Source: Magicicada septendecula
Taxonomy: Eukaryota; Arthropoda; Insecta; Hemiptera; Cicadidae
Assembly (NCBI GenBank): GCA_034769895.1
Contig: JAWRYS010001461.1
Location: forward strand, 248,001-312,000
Direction: 5' to 3'
DNA length: 64,000 nucleotides
Shown: positions 20,849 to 30,883 of the stretch, piece by piece
Layout: each line of letters begins with the position of its first letter
Position numbering within the stretch: position 1 is the first letter of the stretch
The notes under the pieces: model-generated
Told to the model about the DNA's origin: nothing
Seen by the model: only the letters and a program-made list of their open reading frames with translations
Databases searched by the model: none
Program-made: the position numbers and the translations under genes

Positions 20849-22033
20849 TGCAACAGATCAAACTTTATTATTCTAATAAGGATATTGTGAGTGTGTAGAA
20901 ATCGATAAAAGTCTATTATGGAGGAGATGAAATATTATTTATTACATACAAATTTTGTTTATAAAGATGTATAATGTATTTTAAAATGTCATGTATTGAT
21001 AGTATATTAAATTGTTTGTATTGTTCGATTAATATGAATCGATTTTACTTGCTTGCTGCAATGTCCTCCTCTCGTCTCGTCGGTCCCGTCTCGTCGTCCT
21101 CTTCTACAGCTTCACTCCTTCCTGGTGTCCTCTTCGTCCTGGCGTCCTCTTCATCTCGTCGTCCTTGTACAGCAAGCGGCTCCAGCGGCGATATTATTTC
21201 AGAGCCTCGTAGTTATGTTTAACTGCTTACACGATATCTTGTAGTCTCTTTAAGTTCCCTATGCGGATATCTTAACTTACACGACACAGCACTGAATTTT
21301 ATTTTAAATTTTACTTAATTATTTATCCTCTTGGTTCTTACCGCAAAATTTCGTTAAGAATTACAAGGTTTATAGTTTACTTTATATAAAATATTCCTAC
21401 ATTTGTAAGAGAACACCTCTCTTACTCGGGTACAACTTCCCCTAGCAACGTCGACAGGCAGACTGTGTTCAACCTAGCTCTGCAACGTATTAATCTCACT
21501 GAATTTGATGTAATTTGATAGGCCAAGCTTGATGATCAGTCACATGATTGATGGAACAACCAGATACACAAAATTCATGAAAAACTTTGTATAATTTTGC
21601 ATAGTCCTGCATGGAAATTATCTACAATTATTATTACCCTATCACTGATAAGAGTTACACTTGAGTTTTGCTTTACTTAAAAAATCATATTTCTAAAATA
21701 ATTACAAACCTCAGAGTATACACAAATCGAAGCTATTTATTTAAATAATACCTTGTCAAATTTTCATGTAAATCGGTTAACTACCACTGCCGCTATATCG
21801 ATCGCAGATTATCACACCCGCACACGCGCACCATTTCATACAAAAAATACATGACAATATAGTACAATTTTTTATGAAGAGTTTGGTGTAACATATATGC
21901 TTATCATTTTTTAAATACAAAACTTATGACTAAAAAACAAAATATTCCACAAAACAAATTTAAACAAGAAAATTCCTGTCATTTATGTACTCTGATATAA
22001 ACAGCATATCTTATCATCCTGTGTTCTGTTGCA
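20849..22033 (-). repeat. LTR of element G (3' LTR in element orientation)
   Basis: 1185 bp with 8-bp inverted ends TGCAACAG/CTGTTGCA. On the minus strand it is preceded by the purine-rich gtggaggggttaatcc, a plausible polypurine tract. Confidence 0.88.
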
Positions 22034-22403
22034 GGATTAACCCCTCCACGTGTAAAATTTTTTTTTTTTTGTTTTTACCTAAATTGACATAATTTCTTCC
22101 CAATAATCATAATCATCTAAATAATAACATAATAACTTCAAAAATCAAAATAACTTAGTAGCTTCTATCAAACAATATTTCCCCACCTGTCACTTTGACA
22201 GCTCTAATTGTATACAAACAAAAGCACATGGCTGCTTACCCCCAAACATTCCTGAACACTGATAAGGATGTCAATGTCAGACGTCATTCGGCTATATCTA
22301 CAGTTCAACCATACATTTTTCAACATGATTACAATTATTCTTATTTTACATATAATTTTATACAATTGCATAACATACATACTCCTATATCCTGCCATTA
22401 AAT
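22034..22403 (-). other. Element G, 3' untranslated part
   Basis: Non-coding, between the end of integrase and the 3' LTR, with the purine-rich tract next to the LTR. Confidence 0.6.
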
Positions 22404-23549
22404 TCAATTATCCTTAATGTAATATTTTCTTAAAGATGATGCATGGAACTTCCCTATCACCCTGTTTGTATTTGGGTTAGTGACAATGTATGTATTTTTA
22501 CCCACTTGTTCCGATAAAATATATGGACCGTTGTATAATCTGAAGAATTTTGCTGCCGTATTATCTTCCCTGTGGCCAACATTTAACGCATGCAAGAGTA
22601 CCTTCTCGCCAGTTCTGAACGTTACCAGTTTGTGATCCGCATTAAATTTCTCCGTCCGTTCTTCGGCACACTTTTTAATGCGTCTCCTTGCTTCTATCTT
22701 TTTAACCAAATTTGGAATAAGCAAATTCTGCGTTGCAATCCTCCTGATGCACCCATCCCAGACACGCTTTGGCTTTTCCCCGGTTTGCAGTTCCTTAGGT
22801 GTAAACCCTGTCGTGTCATTGCAATTCCCGTTGATGGACGCCTCGAAAAACTCGAGATAATCCGGCCACCTACTCTGGTTGGTATTACAATAAGTGCGAA
22901 ACAGATGCCCTAACTCCCTGTTGACCCTTTTGGCGAGGTTACCTTGCGGTCTCCGGATTGCTGTCAACACTGCCTGTATATTGTGCTTCTCTAATTCGGA
23001 CTGCCATTTCTTGTTGGTGAATTGCTTACCCTGGTCAGATAGAATTTTCTTCACTGGACCATATATCGGAATGTATTTATTTAATATAACATTTAATACT
23101 GCCATCGTGGTAGGTCATCCAATTGCATATAAACTTACGTTCTTAGAAAATGCATCTGTGCAAACAACCAGGTTCTTCATACCCCTTGCAGCACGTGGTA
23201 GCGGACCTAAAAAATCGATACACAGTAGATCATTCTTATTCTTGGTAATGATGTTACCCATTTCCACATAAGTGTGTTGATTTGGGTATTTAGCTGTTTG
23301 GCATATGTGACATGTCCGCAAAATAGACTTAACTTTCCTTGCCATGTTCAACCATACGAAGTCTTCTCTCATCGCCAAATAACATTTATAAGGTCCAGCA
23401 TGAGCCAGACTTTCATGACAAGCCCACGTTAAATCTCCTACGAGATCATCAGGAACCATAATTTTCCATTGTCCGTCGATTATTTTATATAGTACATCTC
23501 TGTCGATTTTGTACTTCGGGTTGTCTTGCCTTTGTATTTCTTTTTTTTT
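22404..23549 (-). pseudogene. Gypsy-type integrase (5'-truncated, broken)
   Basis: The minus-strand frame is open from about 23549 to 22404 except for an in-frame TGA at 23117-23115. The N-terminal part has the HHCC zinc motif (HESLAHAG, then CHICQ). The core has FLGPLP with the first Asp in CIDFLG and the second Asp in ILSDQGKQF. The place where the catalytic Glu is expected reads PQGNLAKRVNREL, with Lys where gypsy integrases usually have Glu. The C-terminal part (FRTGEKVLLHA, then GPYILSEQVGKNTYIV) is the usual SH3-like DNA-binding domain. The enzyme would join retrotransposon cDNA to the genome. The premature stop, the Glu-to-Lys change and the loss of all upstream pol domains make this a dead copy. 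Confidence 0.88.
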
Positions 23550-23568
23550 AAATTAATTCATTAATCGA

Positions 23569-23589
23569 GCCCAACGTTGGCAAGCGCCA
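23569..23589 (-). promoter_or_regulatory. Primer binding site of element G, tRNA-Lys(CUU)-like
   Basis: On the minus strand TGGCGCTTGCCAACGTTGGGC lies about ten bases after the LTR. It fits the tRNA-Lys(CUU) pattern (TGGCG...CCAACGTGGGG) with a small insertion and is self-complementary in part. Confidence 0.6.
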
Positions 23590-23599
23590 AATATCCTTA

Positions 23600-24748
23600 T
23601 GCAACAGATCAAACTTTATTATTCTAATAAGGATATTGTGAGTGTGTAGAAATCGATAAAAGTCTATTATGGAGGAGATGAAATATTATTTATTACATAC
23701 AAATTTTGTTTATAAAGATGTATAATGTATTTTAAATTGTCATGTATTGATAGTATATTAAATTGTTTGTATTGTTCGATTAATATGAATCGATTTTACT
23801 TGTTTGCTGCAACATCCTCCTCTCGTCTCGTCGGTCCCATCTCGTCGTCCTCTACATCCTGGCATCCTCTTTGTCTCGTCGTCCTTGTACAGCAAGCGGC
23901 TCCAGTGGCGATATTATTTCAGAGCCTCGTAGTTATGTTTAACTGCTTCCACGATATCTTGTAGTGTCTTTAAGTTCCCTATGCGGATATCTTAACTTAC
24001 ACGACACAGCACTGAATTTTATGTTAAATTTTACTTAATTATTTATCCTCTTGGTTCTTACCGCAAAACTTCGTTAAGAATTACAAGGTTTAATAGTTTA
24101 CTTTATATAAAATATTCCTACATTTGTAAGAGAACAACTCTCTTACTCGGGCACAACTTCCCCTAGCAACGTCGACAGACAGACTGTGTTCAACCTAGCT
24201 CTGCAACGTATGAATCTCACTGAATTTGGTGTAATTTGATAGGCCAAGCCCAAGTCACATGATTGATGGAACAACCAGATACACAAAATTCATGAAAAAC
24301 TTTGTATAATTTTGCATAGTCCTGCATGGAAATTATCTACAATTATTATTACCCTATCATTGATAAGAGTTACACTTGAGTTTTGCTTTACTTAAAAAAT
24401 CATATTTCTAAAATAATTACAAACCTCAGAGTATACACAAATCGAAGCTATTTATTTAAATAATTCCTTGTCAAATTTTCATGTAAATCGGTTATCTACC
24501 ACTGCCGCTATATCGATCGCAGATTATCACACCCGCACACGCGCACCATTTCATACAAAAAATACATGACAATATAGTACAATTTTTTATGAAGAGTTTG
24601 GTGTAACATATATGCTTATCATTTTTTAAATACAAAACTTATGACTAAAAAACAAAATATTCCACAAAACAAATTTAAACAAGAAAATTCCTGTCATTTA
24701 TGTACTCTGATATAAACAGCATATCTTATCATCCTGTGTTCTGTTGCA
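23600..24748 (-). repeat. LTR of element G (5' LTR in element orientation)
   Basis: 1149 bp, direct partner of 20849-22033. Confidence 0.88.
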
Positions 24749-24756
24749 ATATATAT

Positions 24757-27723
24757 TGTAACTAAACAAATTTCGTATTGTTTTTTGTACGTGATGCTTC
24801 CTTTATTCTTAAAGCCCCGCGTTGGGTTCGTCAATTTGTAACTAAACAAAACTATATTACTGTTTAAAATATTTAAAATATTAAAAATCGTAGTTGTTGA
24901 AAATTGAAAGTTACTAATTTTATAAAGTAATTAAAATGTAGCATCAGATGTTATTAAAAGTGTGTTTACAATTGCAAAATTATAATTGTCTGAAAAGAAT
25001 TCCTTTAGATAAAGAAAAAATAATTGAGTGAATATTATTTGAACACTAACGTTGTTTAAATTTAAAAAATAAAGTGTACTAGCTGGTCGCTTGATGATGG
25101 TGACCGTCTTGCTGATGCTAGCAGCGAAACTCCTCCTCCAGGTTGATAGTCGTCTAGGTACGTACAGTCTAGTAACGTCTGGACAATAGAATTAATAAAA
25201 TACACTTCCACGTACCTGATCGTGTTCTCTGGAAGTTCAGAAGTTCAATACAGCAATAAGCTGCCAAGACGGTTTACAAAACCAACTCACTTTATCTACA
25301 AGGTTAGGTTACCTTGTTTAATAATGGGCGCCACACAGGTTTATTTCGGGAAAATCCCGTGGAAAACCCATTAATAGAATCAAATAATAATTTTAAAAAG
25401 TTAAAATAATTGTTTATTGCCCTTATGGCAATGCAATTCAACAATATTTAATCACAACTGAAGGTTGTTTTGATTCTTCTGAATGAATTATTTATCTGTT
25501 TTTTATAAATAAATTAAGTCAAGTTATGCTGCTAATAATGGGGTTTTATTTGTACCCTTGACAGTGAATTCAAACAAATATAATTAATAGAATACATTGA
25601 TGTACAATTGCAAATATTTTGTTACATACCCTATACGACTGGCTCAGCTTGCATAAACAATAATTCTGGTTAAGTCCAGATCCTTTACTTTAAACATTAA
25701 TATTATTTAAATCTCAGGCGTAAGTTCTTTGAAACACAAAAAAGAACGCTAATGCCTACACAATAGCTAATTATTTTCTGATATAATATCGACTAGTAAT
25801 GCCTTTTAGGTTACTAATATAAAATAAAACCTATCTGATAGGTTAGGCGTTCGTCACGCTTGATTTATGATTTACAAAGTTATATGTTGAGATCACTTAT
25901 GACTAACATCCAACTTAAATAGGATTGACAAATCCATTAAATAAATTCAGACATGGTGTGATACAGAAAATGTTTCAGTGTTATGCGTCAGTACAGATTT
26001 GTTTATCAAAACATATAGGTTATCGCACTCGGCGTAATGAATAAATTGTCACCCTGTTACCTTTGTGTTTTTAATCTTTCGATTAAAATTCAATTAAACA
26101 CATCAATGATCGGATTATAATGATCATTGTTATTCACTACACACGCACATGAACAGAGAATATTGGCCCGCTTCTGACTAAAAGGACCTTAAATAATATT
26201 ACTTAATTATTTCTTCTGTTCGTTATTTTCCCCCACTAAATAAAATAATACTGCACTCAGACGCACTGGTTCCTTGTAGAATATCTTGTAGTTACTTTTT
26301 GTTGTTGTCGAAAAGATTCCATCGATGCACTATTACAATGAAACTATCAGTTAGAAAATTTTGATGAGACGAGCGCACCTTCCGCTCCGGATGAAAGTAA
26401 AAAGTGTCTAACGGCAATAAGCCGCTGTTCCTTATATACTCTATGGTTTGATCGGCCTTAGGCGATTGTTTTACTTATTAAACTATTTTCTGATTGGCTT
26501 AGCCAGGCGTTACGAAAGTGACGTATTGTCCTTTCAACTGTCACTAACGGTTTTTTAACCGACTTTTGCCAGAATGATTGACAGCCGTCGTTGTTGTTAG
26601 TGTTGATAAACAGATTTCTTATGCATTTTGTGCAAATGATGCTAACGCCTGTCACGCACTTATTATAGTTGCGATCGGGGTCGTATCGCTATCAAATTAA
26701 AGTATATTTTTTCCTCTTCAATTTGATATAGTTTGACACTGGTTTATCTACACTTTTACTGACGTTGTTTAATAAACAATGTTCAGGTACTCGGCTTCGC
26801 GCCGTCGTCTGCTAATCGAAGCCGGTGATTACACACTCTTATTAATATTGTTTGTGTTCCACATCGCGTTTTTTCACTTAAACGTTTATGTTAGAACACT
26901 ATTATATCTGTACTGATATTTATTTACTGAATATTATGATTAAACCTTAACTTATACACTGCTACTAACTATACTTACTCACTATGACATTTTGCTTCAC
27001 ATTATTTTGCTCCGTGCTATTAATTAACAATTGAACTATTAATCGTATATCATATTACTAATGCTTATCGCTATGTTTGGGGTATAAAGATTGTTCAGTG
27101 TATGTGATTTACACTTCTAGTACTTCCTACTAATCACCTTACTGATGATTGTTTGTTTTAGGCATTGCTGAGGCATACCGTTTGTATCGGATTTATGCCT
27201 TAATAACATTTATTAGTTTACAATCCGGTACTTTGATGAGGTAGCTTATTTGTATAAGGTTCCCTCTTACAAACATTTTTACTTGTCATAAGTATATTTG
27301 AGACTGTAATATAGCTTCATTCTCATATTGTGGCCATATCTAATCTTAGTTCTTGGCATTAATAGTTACTAGTCATAGTTGATTAATTCTCAGCCCAAAT
27401 GCTGATTCTGATATCACATTATTCAGATTCTTATTTAATCATTTTTATTAACATGTCATATTCCATTTAAGTTATTCACTGACTCGCTTGACAGCTTAAA
27501 GTGAATTTAATTTGTCCATTAGTTTGTGTCAGTTATAGTATGGTTGTAGTGTCAAGCAGTGTTTAGGTTTACTGCATCTTGTGGCACTTCTTCTTCTTTC
27601 TTCTTCCATGGTTCCTCTCTTCTTGGTTACTCTTATCATTATATTATCTATTTACATTACCGTTATGTATTTATTAAATCTGATGGTATATGTCTAGGTT
27701 ATGTAAAATCTGGTTATGTTACA
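24757..27723 (-). mobile_element. Solo LTR E (2967 bp)
   Basis: Begins TGTAACTAAAC and ends TATGTTACA on the plus strand, with ATAT on both sides (24753-24756 and 27724-27727) inside a TA tract adjacent to the right LTR of element G. Orientation is minus because a primer-site-like motif (minus strand AATTGACGAACCCAACG, then CGGGGCTTT; about 24815-24842) lies near the left end, preceded by ttaca. No reading frame of note occurs. The segment about 24960-26815 is clearly homologous to the tandem units at 58006-64000, although those carry many substitutions relative to it. Confidence 0.82.
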
Positions 27724-27770
27724 ATATATATATATAAACTTTCACTATGAACTTACTTTGAATTTATTTC

Positions 27771-27815
27771 CCCAAACGTTTCAACGTGGTATACGTCTTC
27801 TTCAGTGGGAGTAAA
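27771..27815 (-). ncRNA. Hammerhead ribozyme motif of PLE 2
   Basis: Minus strand: CTGAAGA (27805-27799), one extra A, stem II GACGT/ACGTT with loop ATACC, then GAAA (27782-27779). Next comes minimal palindromic stem III ACGT, with cleavage expected after GTT. Stem I forms between TCCCA before CTGAAGA and TGGGG after the cleavage site. The core is conserved and the very short stem III is typical of PLE hammerheads. Confidence 0.78.
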
Positions 27816-28557
27816 TACTGAATGTCTTTACAGAGTAACGGTTATGGACTGTAGGTATGTGTGGTGGGAGGGAATTGGCGCTGGGGTTCAAATTGTGTGT
27901 TTGAATCAGTGTATCGAAAAGTAAGTGTGATCTATAATGTAATTGTTCATTTAATATGTTGTTTGGTTGTAGTGCGTGATATCTGTATATTTCAAATTGT
28001 TCTGCTGTGTTTAGTTTTCTACTTTTAGGTAAGTAGTGTAGTATTTCCATGTTGTGCTCTATGTTTGTGTAACTGTGGTTTTCATTTTGTAAATGTGTGG
28101 CAAATGTGGAATGTATGTAGTTTGTGGTGAGGGCTTTTAAATGTTCTGAGAATCTAGAGGAAAAAGATCTTCCCGTCTGGCCGATGTAGAACTGGTGACA
28201 ATCATTGCAGTTTAATTTATAAACTCCTGTTTTGCTGTATGTGTCTGTGTTTTTGTTAGTATTATTTATGTGTTTCCTAATGGTGTTGTTAGTTCTGTAG
28301 GCTACTTTATAATTGTGTTTCCTAAATGTGTTAGCAATTTTGTGTGTATTGGAATTGTAGTATGTAAGTGTGATGTATTTACTGGGTTGTGTGTTGTTGG
28401 TTTGATGTGTTTTACTTTTTGTGTTTAGGATGCGTTTGTGAGGTTTATTTATTAAATCGGGAGTGTATCCATTTTTGACTGCTATATATTTGATTGTGTT
28501 TAATTCTTCTTGGTAGTCATGTGTGTTTAGGGGTACTGAAGTGAGCCTGTGGAGCAT
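27802..28557 (-). pseudogene. PLE GIY-YIG endonuclease fragment (about 250 aa)
   Basis: The frame is open over 251 codons from the inversion point. The N-terminal part (YQEELNTIKYIAVKNGYTPDL) is the linker between RT and nuclease in PLE proteins. The nuclease follows with TGVYKLNCNDCHQFYIGQTG (GIY-YIG halves plus the Cys-x2-Cys insertion), FSSRFSEHLKAL, ATHLQNENHS for the zinc-binding histidines, and the Glu-containing TAEQFEIYRYH. It should cut target DNA. It belongs to a different PLE lineage from element 1, as the sequences agree only in motifs. The RT part lies on the opposite strand, so no complete protein can be made. Confidence 0.88.
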
Positions 28558-28561
28558 GTAG

Positions 28562-28827
28562 TTGAAAGCTGCATGTTTGTGTCATGACATTTTACTCCTC
28601 TACAATGGCAACAAAAGACAAATAGAAAATTTCCGCAAGTACATTAACACTCTACACCATAAATTAAAATTCACACTCGAATTTGAACAAAACAATAGCA
28701 TAAACTTCTTGGACCTTACAATTACCAAAACAAACAACACACACACACATACAAAATATACAGAAAACCTAACACATCAGACATGATCATACATAACTCA
28801 TCCAACCACCGAACTCAACACAAACGA
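28562..28827 (+). pseudogene. PLE reverse transcriptase C-terminal fragment
   Basis: The plus strand encodes LLYNGNKRQIENFRKYINTL and HHKLKFTLEFEQ, then the PLE signature INFLDLTITK. After a frameshift near 28770 it continues with an IHNSSNH block of the same protein. It stops where Tigger sequence starts (about 28828), so the Tigger insertion or a deletion truncated it. Confidence 0.82.
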
Positions 28828-29178
28828 CCTCCGGCCTATCCGACCCGCCCGACCCGCTACTCAAAAAAAAAAAAAAAAATTTGAGTATGGTACATATGCA
28901 GTATTTCCAATCCGATTACTAGCGCCTTCAAACGTCATGTGAGCAATCCCGCCACGCGGGTGAAGGCGCTTACGCGTGAATCACCAGTTACCAATACAGT
29001 ACGCCAATTGATTCATGTTGTGACAGGAAAGTTTCGTGTTCCTACTTGAGTGTGTAACAGGTGCATCAGTCAGTCTGTATCCAGAAGTCAGTCCGTGCGG
29101 TTCAGTCATTTGTGGATTGTTAATTTGTTATAAAGTGTGTATACAGTATTGTTGGTGGCTTTTATTTTTAAGTGAAAT

Positions 29179-30714
29179 ATGGGTGACAAATGAAAGAAAG
29201 TGGTAGTAACTTTGGAAGAAAAACTGCAAGCAATAAAAAGAATGGATTCTGGTGAGTCGGTAAACAAAATTGCACTGGAGTTAGGAGTTGGAAAAACTAC
29301 TGTGGGTGATTGGCGAAGAAATCGTGCAGAGATTGAAAAATGGTGTTCTAAGCAAGCAAGTGGCAGTGGCGTGAAAGTTAGAAAAACTATGCAAAAAGGA
29401 AAACATGTGGAAGTTGAAGAGGCTTTATATCTGTGGTATGAAAATGTGAGGGGGAAAGGATTGACGGTTTCAGGCCCCTTGCTCCAAGAAAAAGCGATTC
29501 AGTTTAAAAAACAGATCGAAGGAGACGATGGTGAGTTTACTGCCAGTGACGGGTGGCTTGATCGCTGGAAGAAACGTTTTGGTGTTTGTCAGATGACGAT
29601 TAGTGGTGAAGCATTGTCTGCTAATAAGGACGCTGTCCCTGACTTTAAAAAACACTTTTTTGACCTGCTTGATAAGGAAGGTATTTCCGGAGAACAAGTG
29701 TACAACTGTGATGAGACGGGTTTAAATTACCGTATGTTGCCGTCTAAAACACTAGCGTCTAAACAGGAAAAGGCCACACCAGGGTTCAAGAAGAGCAAGG
29801 ACCGCGTTACAGTTTTAGCTTGTAGTAACACAACCGGAAACCACAAGTTGAGACTGACCTTGATTGGAAAATCTCGCAAGCCTAGGGCTTTTAAAAATCT
29901 TAAAGATTTAAGTTCTTTGCCCCTGCATTATACCCATCAAAAAAAGGCGTGGATGAATGGAGAAATTTTCAAAAATTGGTTTGAACAGGAATTTGTGCCA
30001 CAAGTTGAAAAACATTTAGCTGAAAACAATTTAACAAGGAAAGCAATCCTAGTTTTGGATAACGCTCCTTCACATCCAGCAAATGACCAATTAAAAGATG
30101 GAGACATAAAAGCTTTGTTCTTGCCTGCAAATGTTACATCTATACGTCAGCCAATGGATCAGGGAGTGCTCCAAGCTTTGAAAAAGAAATATCGACGTAG
30201 GCTACTAAGCTATATCATCGCGACAATTGATAATACAGAAGCTGCGACGGCACTACAGTCAGTAGACATGCTTGACGTCATCAGATGGGTGTCCGAGGCA
30301 TGGGATGAAATTCCATCTTTAACACTTGTGCGATCGTGGAAAATTTTGCTGGATCGCAGAGCCAGTGATAAGTGGGAAGAGGTAGAACAGCAATGTGATG
30401 TGGAAAATGCAACTGATAACACTGCGCTTGTATCGCTGTTAGAAAAAGTTCCCGGATGTGAGGAAGCTTCATTGGAAGACATCACAGAATGGTTGGCAAA
30501 GGACGAAATCGAAGAAATTGCAGACGAAGATATTGTAGCGATGGTATTAAATGAACAGCCGATTGAAGAGGAACAAGGTGATGAACCCTCCGATCGTATA
30601 ACCCACTCCGAAGGCCTGAAGGTGATCGAGACGGCAGTGGAATACATTGGCCAGCAAGAAGAAGCAACACCAGCAGACATCATATTGTTACGACGGTCTA
30701 CTCGATCGTCGTAG
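29179..30714 (+). pseudogene. Tigger/Jerky-like DDE transposase, almost intact
   Basis: The natural ATG at 29179 is followed four codons later by an in-frame TGA (29191-29193, probably CGA to TGA). After that the frame stays open for more than 500 codons to TAG at 30712. The first downstream ATG is at 29242. Domains in order: psq/CENP-B-type helix-turn-helix (LEEKLQAIKRMDSGESVNKI), a second CENP-B-type HTH (about residues 60-125, KGKHVEVEEALYLWYE), then the DDE-1 domain. The three catalytic Asp are in YNCDETGLN, LVLDNAPSHP and QPMDQGVL. The protein would bind terminal repeats and cut and paste the element at TA. Length and order match Jerky/TIGD-type proteins. Either this copy is dead by one nonsense change, or it is translated from the internal ATG with a damaged first HTH. 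Confidence 0.88.
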
Positions 30715-30883
30715 GTACAGTGGAAACAAAATAAGTACAAGACACCAATTAAGTCACTAATCACACCTTTAATTGTTACAGTAAAACAGTTCGTAATTAA
30801 CAACACAGTCTACAGTAAATCAAATGAAAATTGTACACACGCAATAAAATGTCCACAAATATTAAAACTCAGTTTTATTACAC

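Larger units (their letters stand above)
20849..24748 (-). mobile_element. LTR retrotransposon G, internally deleted, minus orientation
   Basis: Direct repeats at 20849-22033 (1185 bp) and 23600-24748 (1149 bp) begin TGCAACAG and end CTGTTGCA. ATAT is duplicated at 20845-20848 and 24749-24752. The two copies differ by several substitutions and by indels (mainly near 21060-21130 versus 23820-23865), so this insertion is older than the nested element at 8303. The internal part (22034-23599) holds a primer site, a broken integrase and a purine-rich tract. Gag, protease, RT and RNase H are missing, and the primer site lies only about 20-40 bp from the integrase fragment. Confidence 0.9.
27740..28827. 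mobile_element. Penelope-like element 2, internally inverted
   Basis: The GIY-YIG half and 3' end lie on the minus strand (28557 to about 27771), while an RT C-terminal piece lies on the plus strand (28562-28827). The two abut head to head within a few bases at 28558-28561. In an intact element the RT piece precedes the GIY-YIG piece on one strand. This is an inversion during integration, as seen for twin-primed LINEs and for PLEs. Confidence 0.85.
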
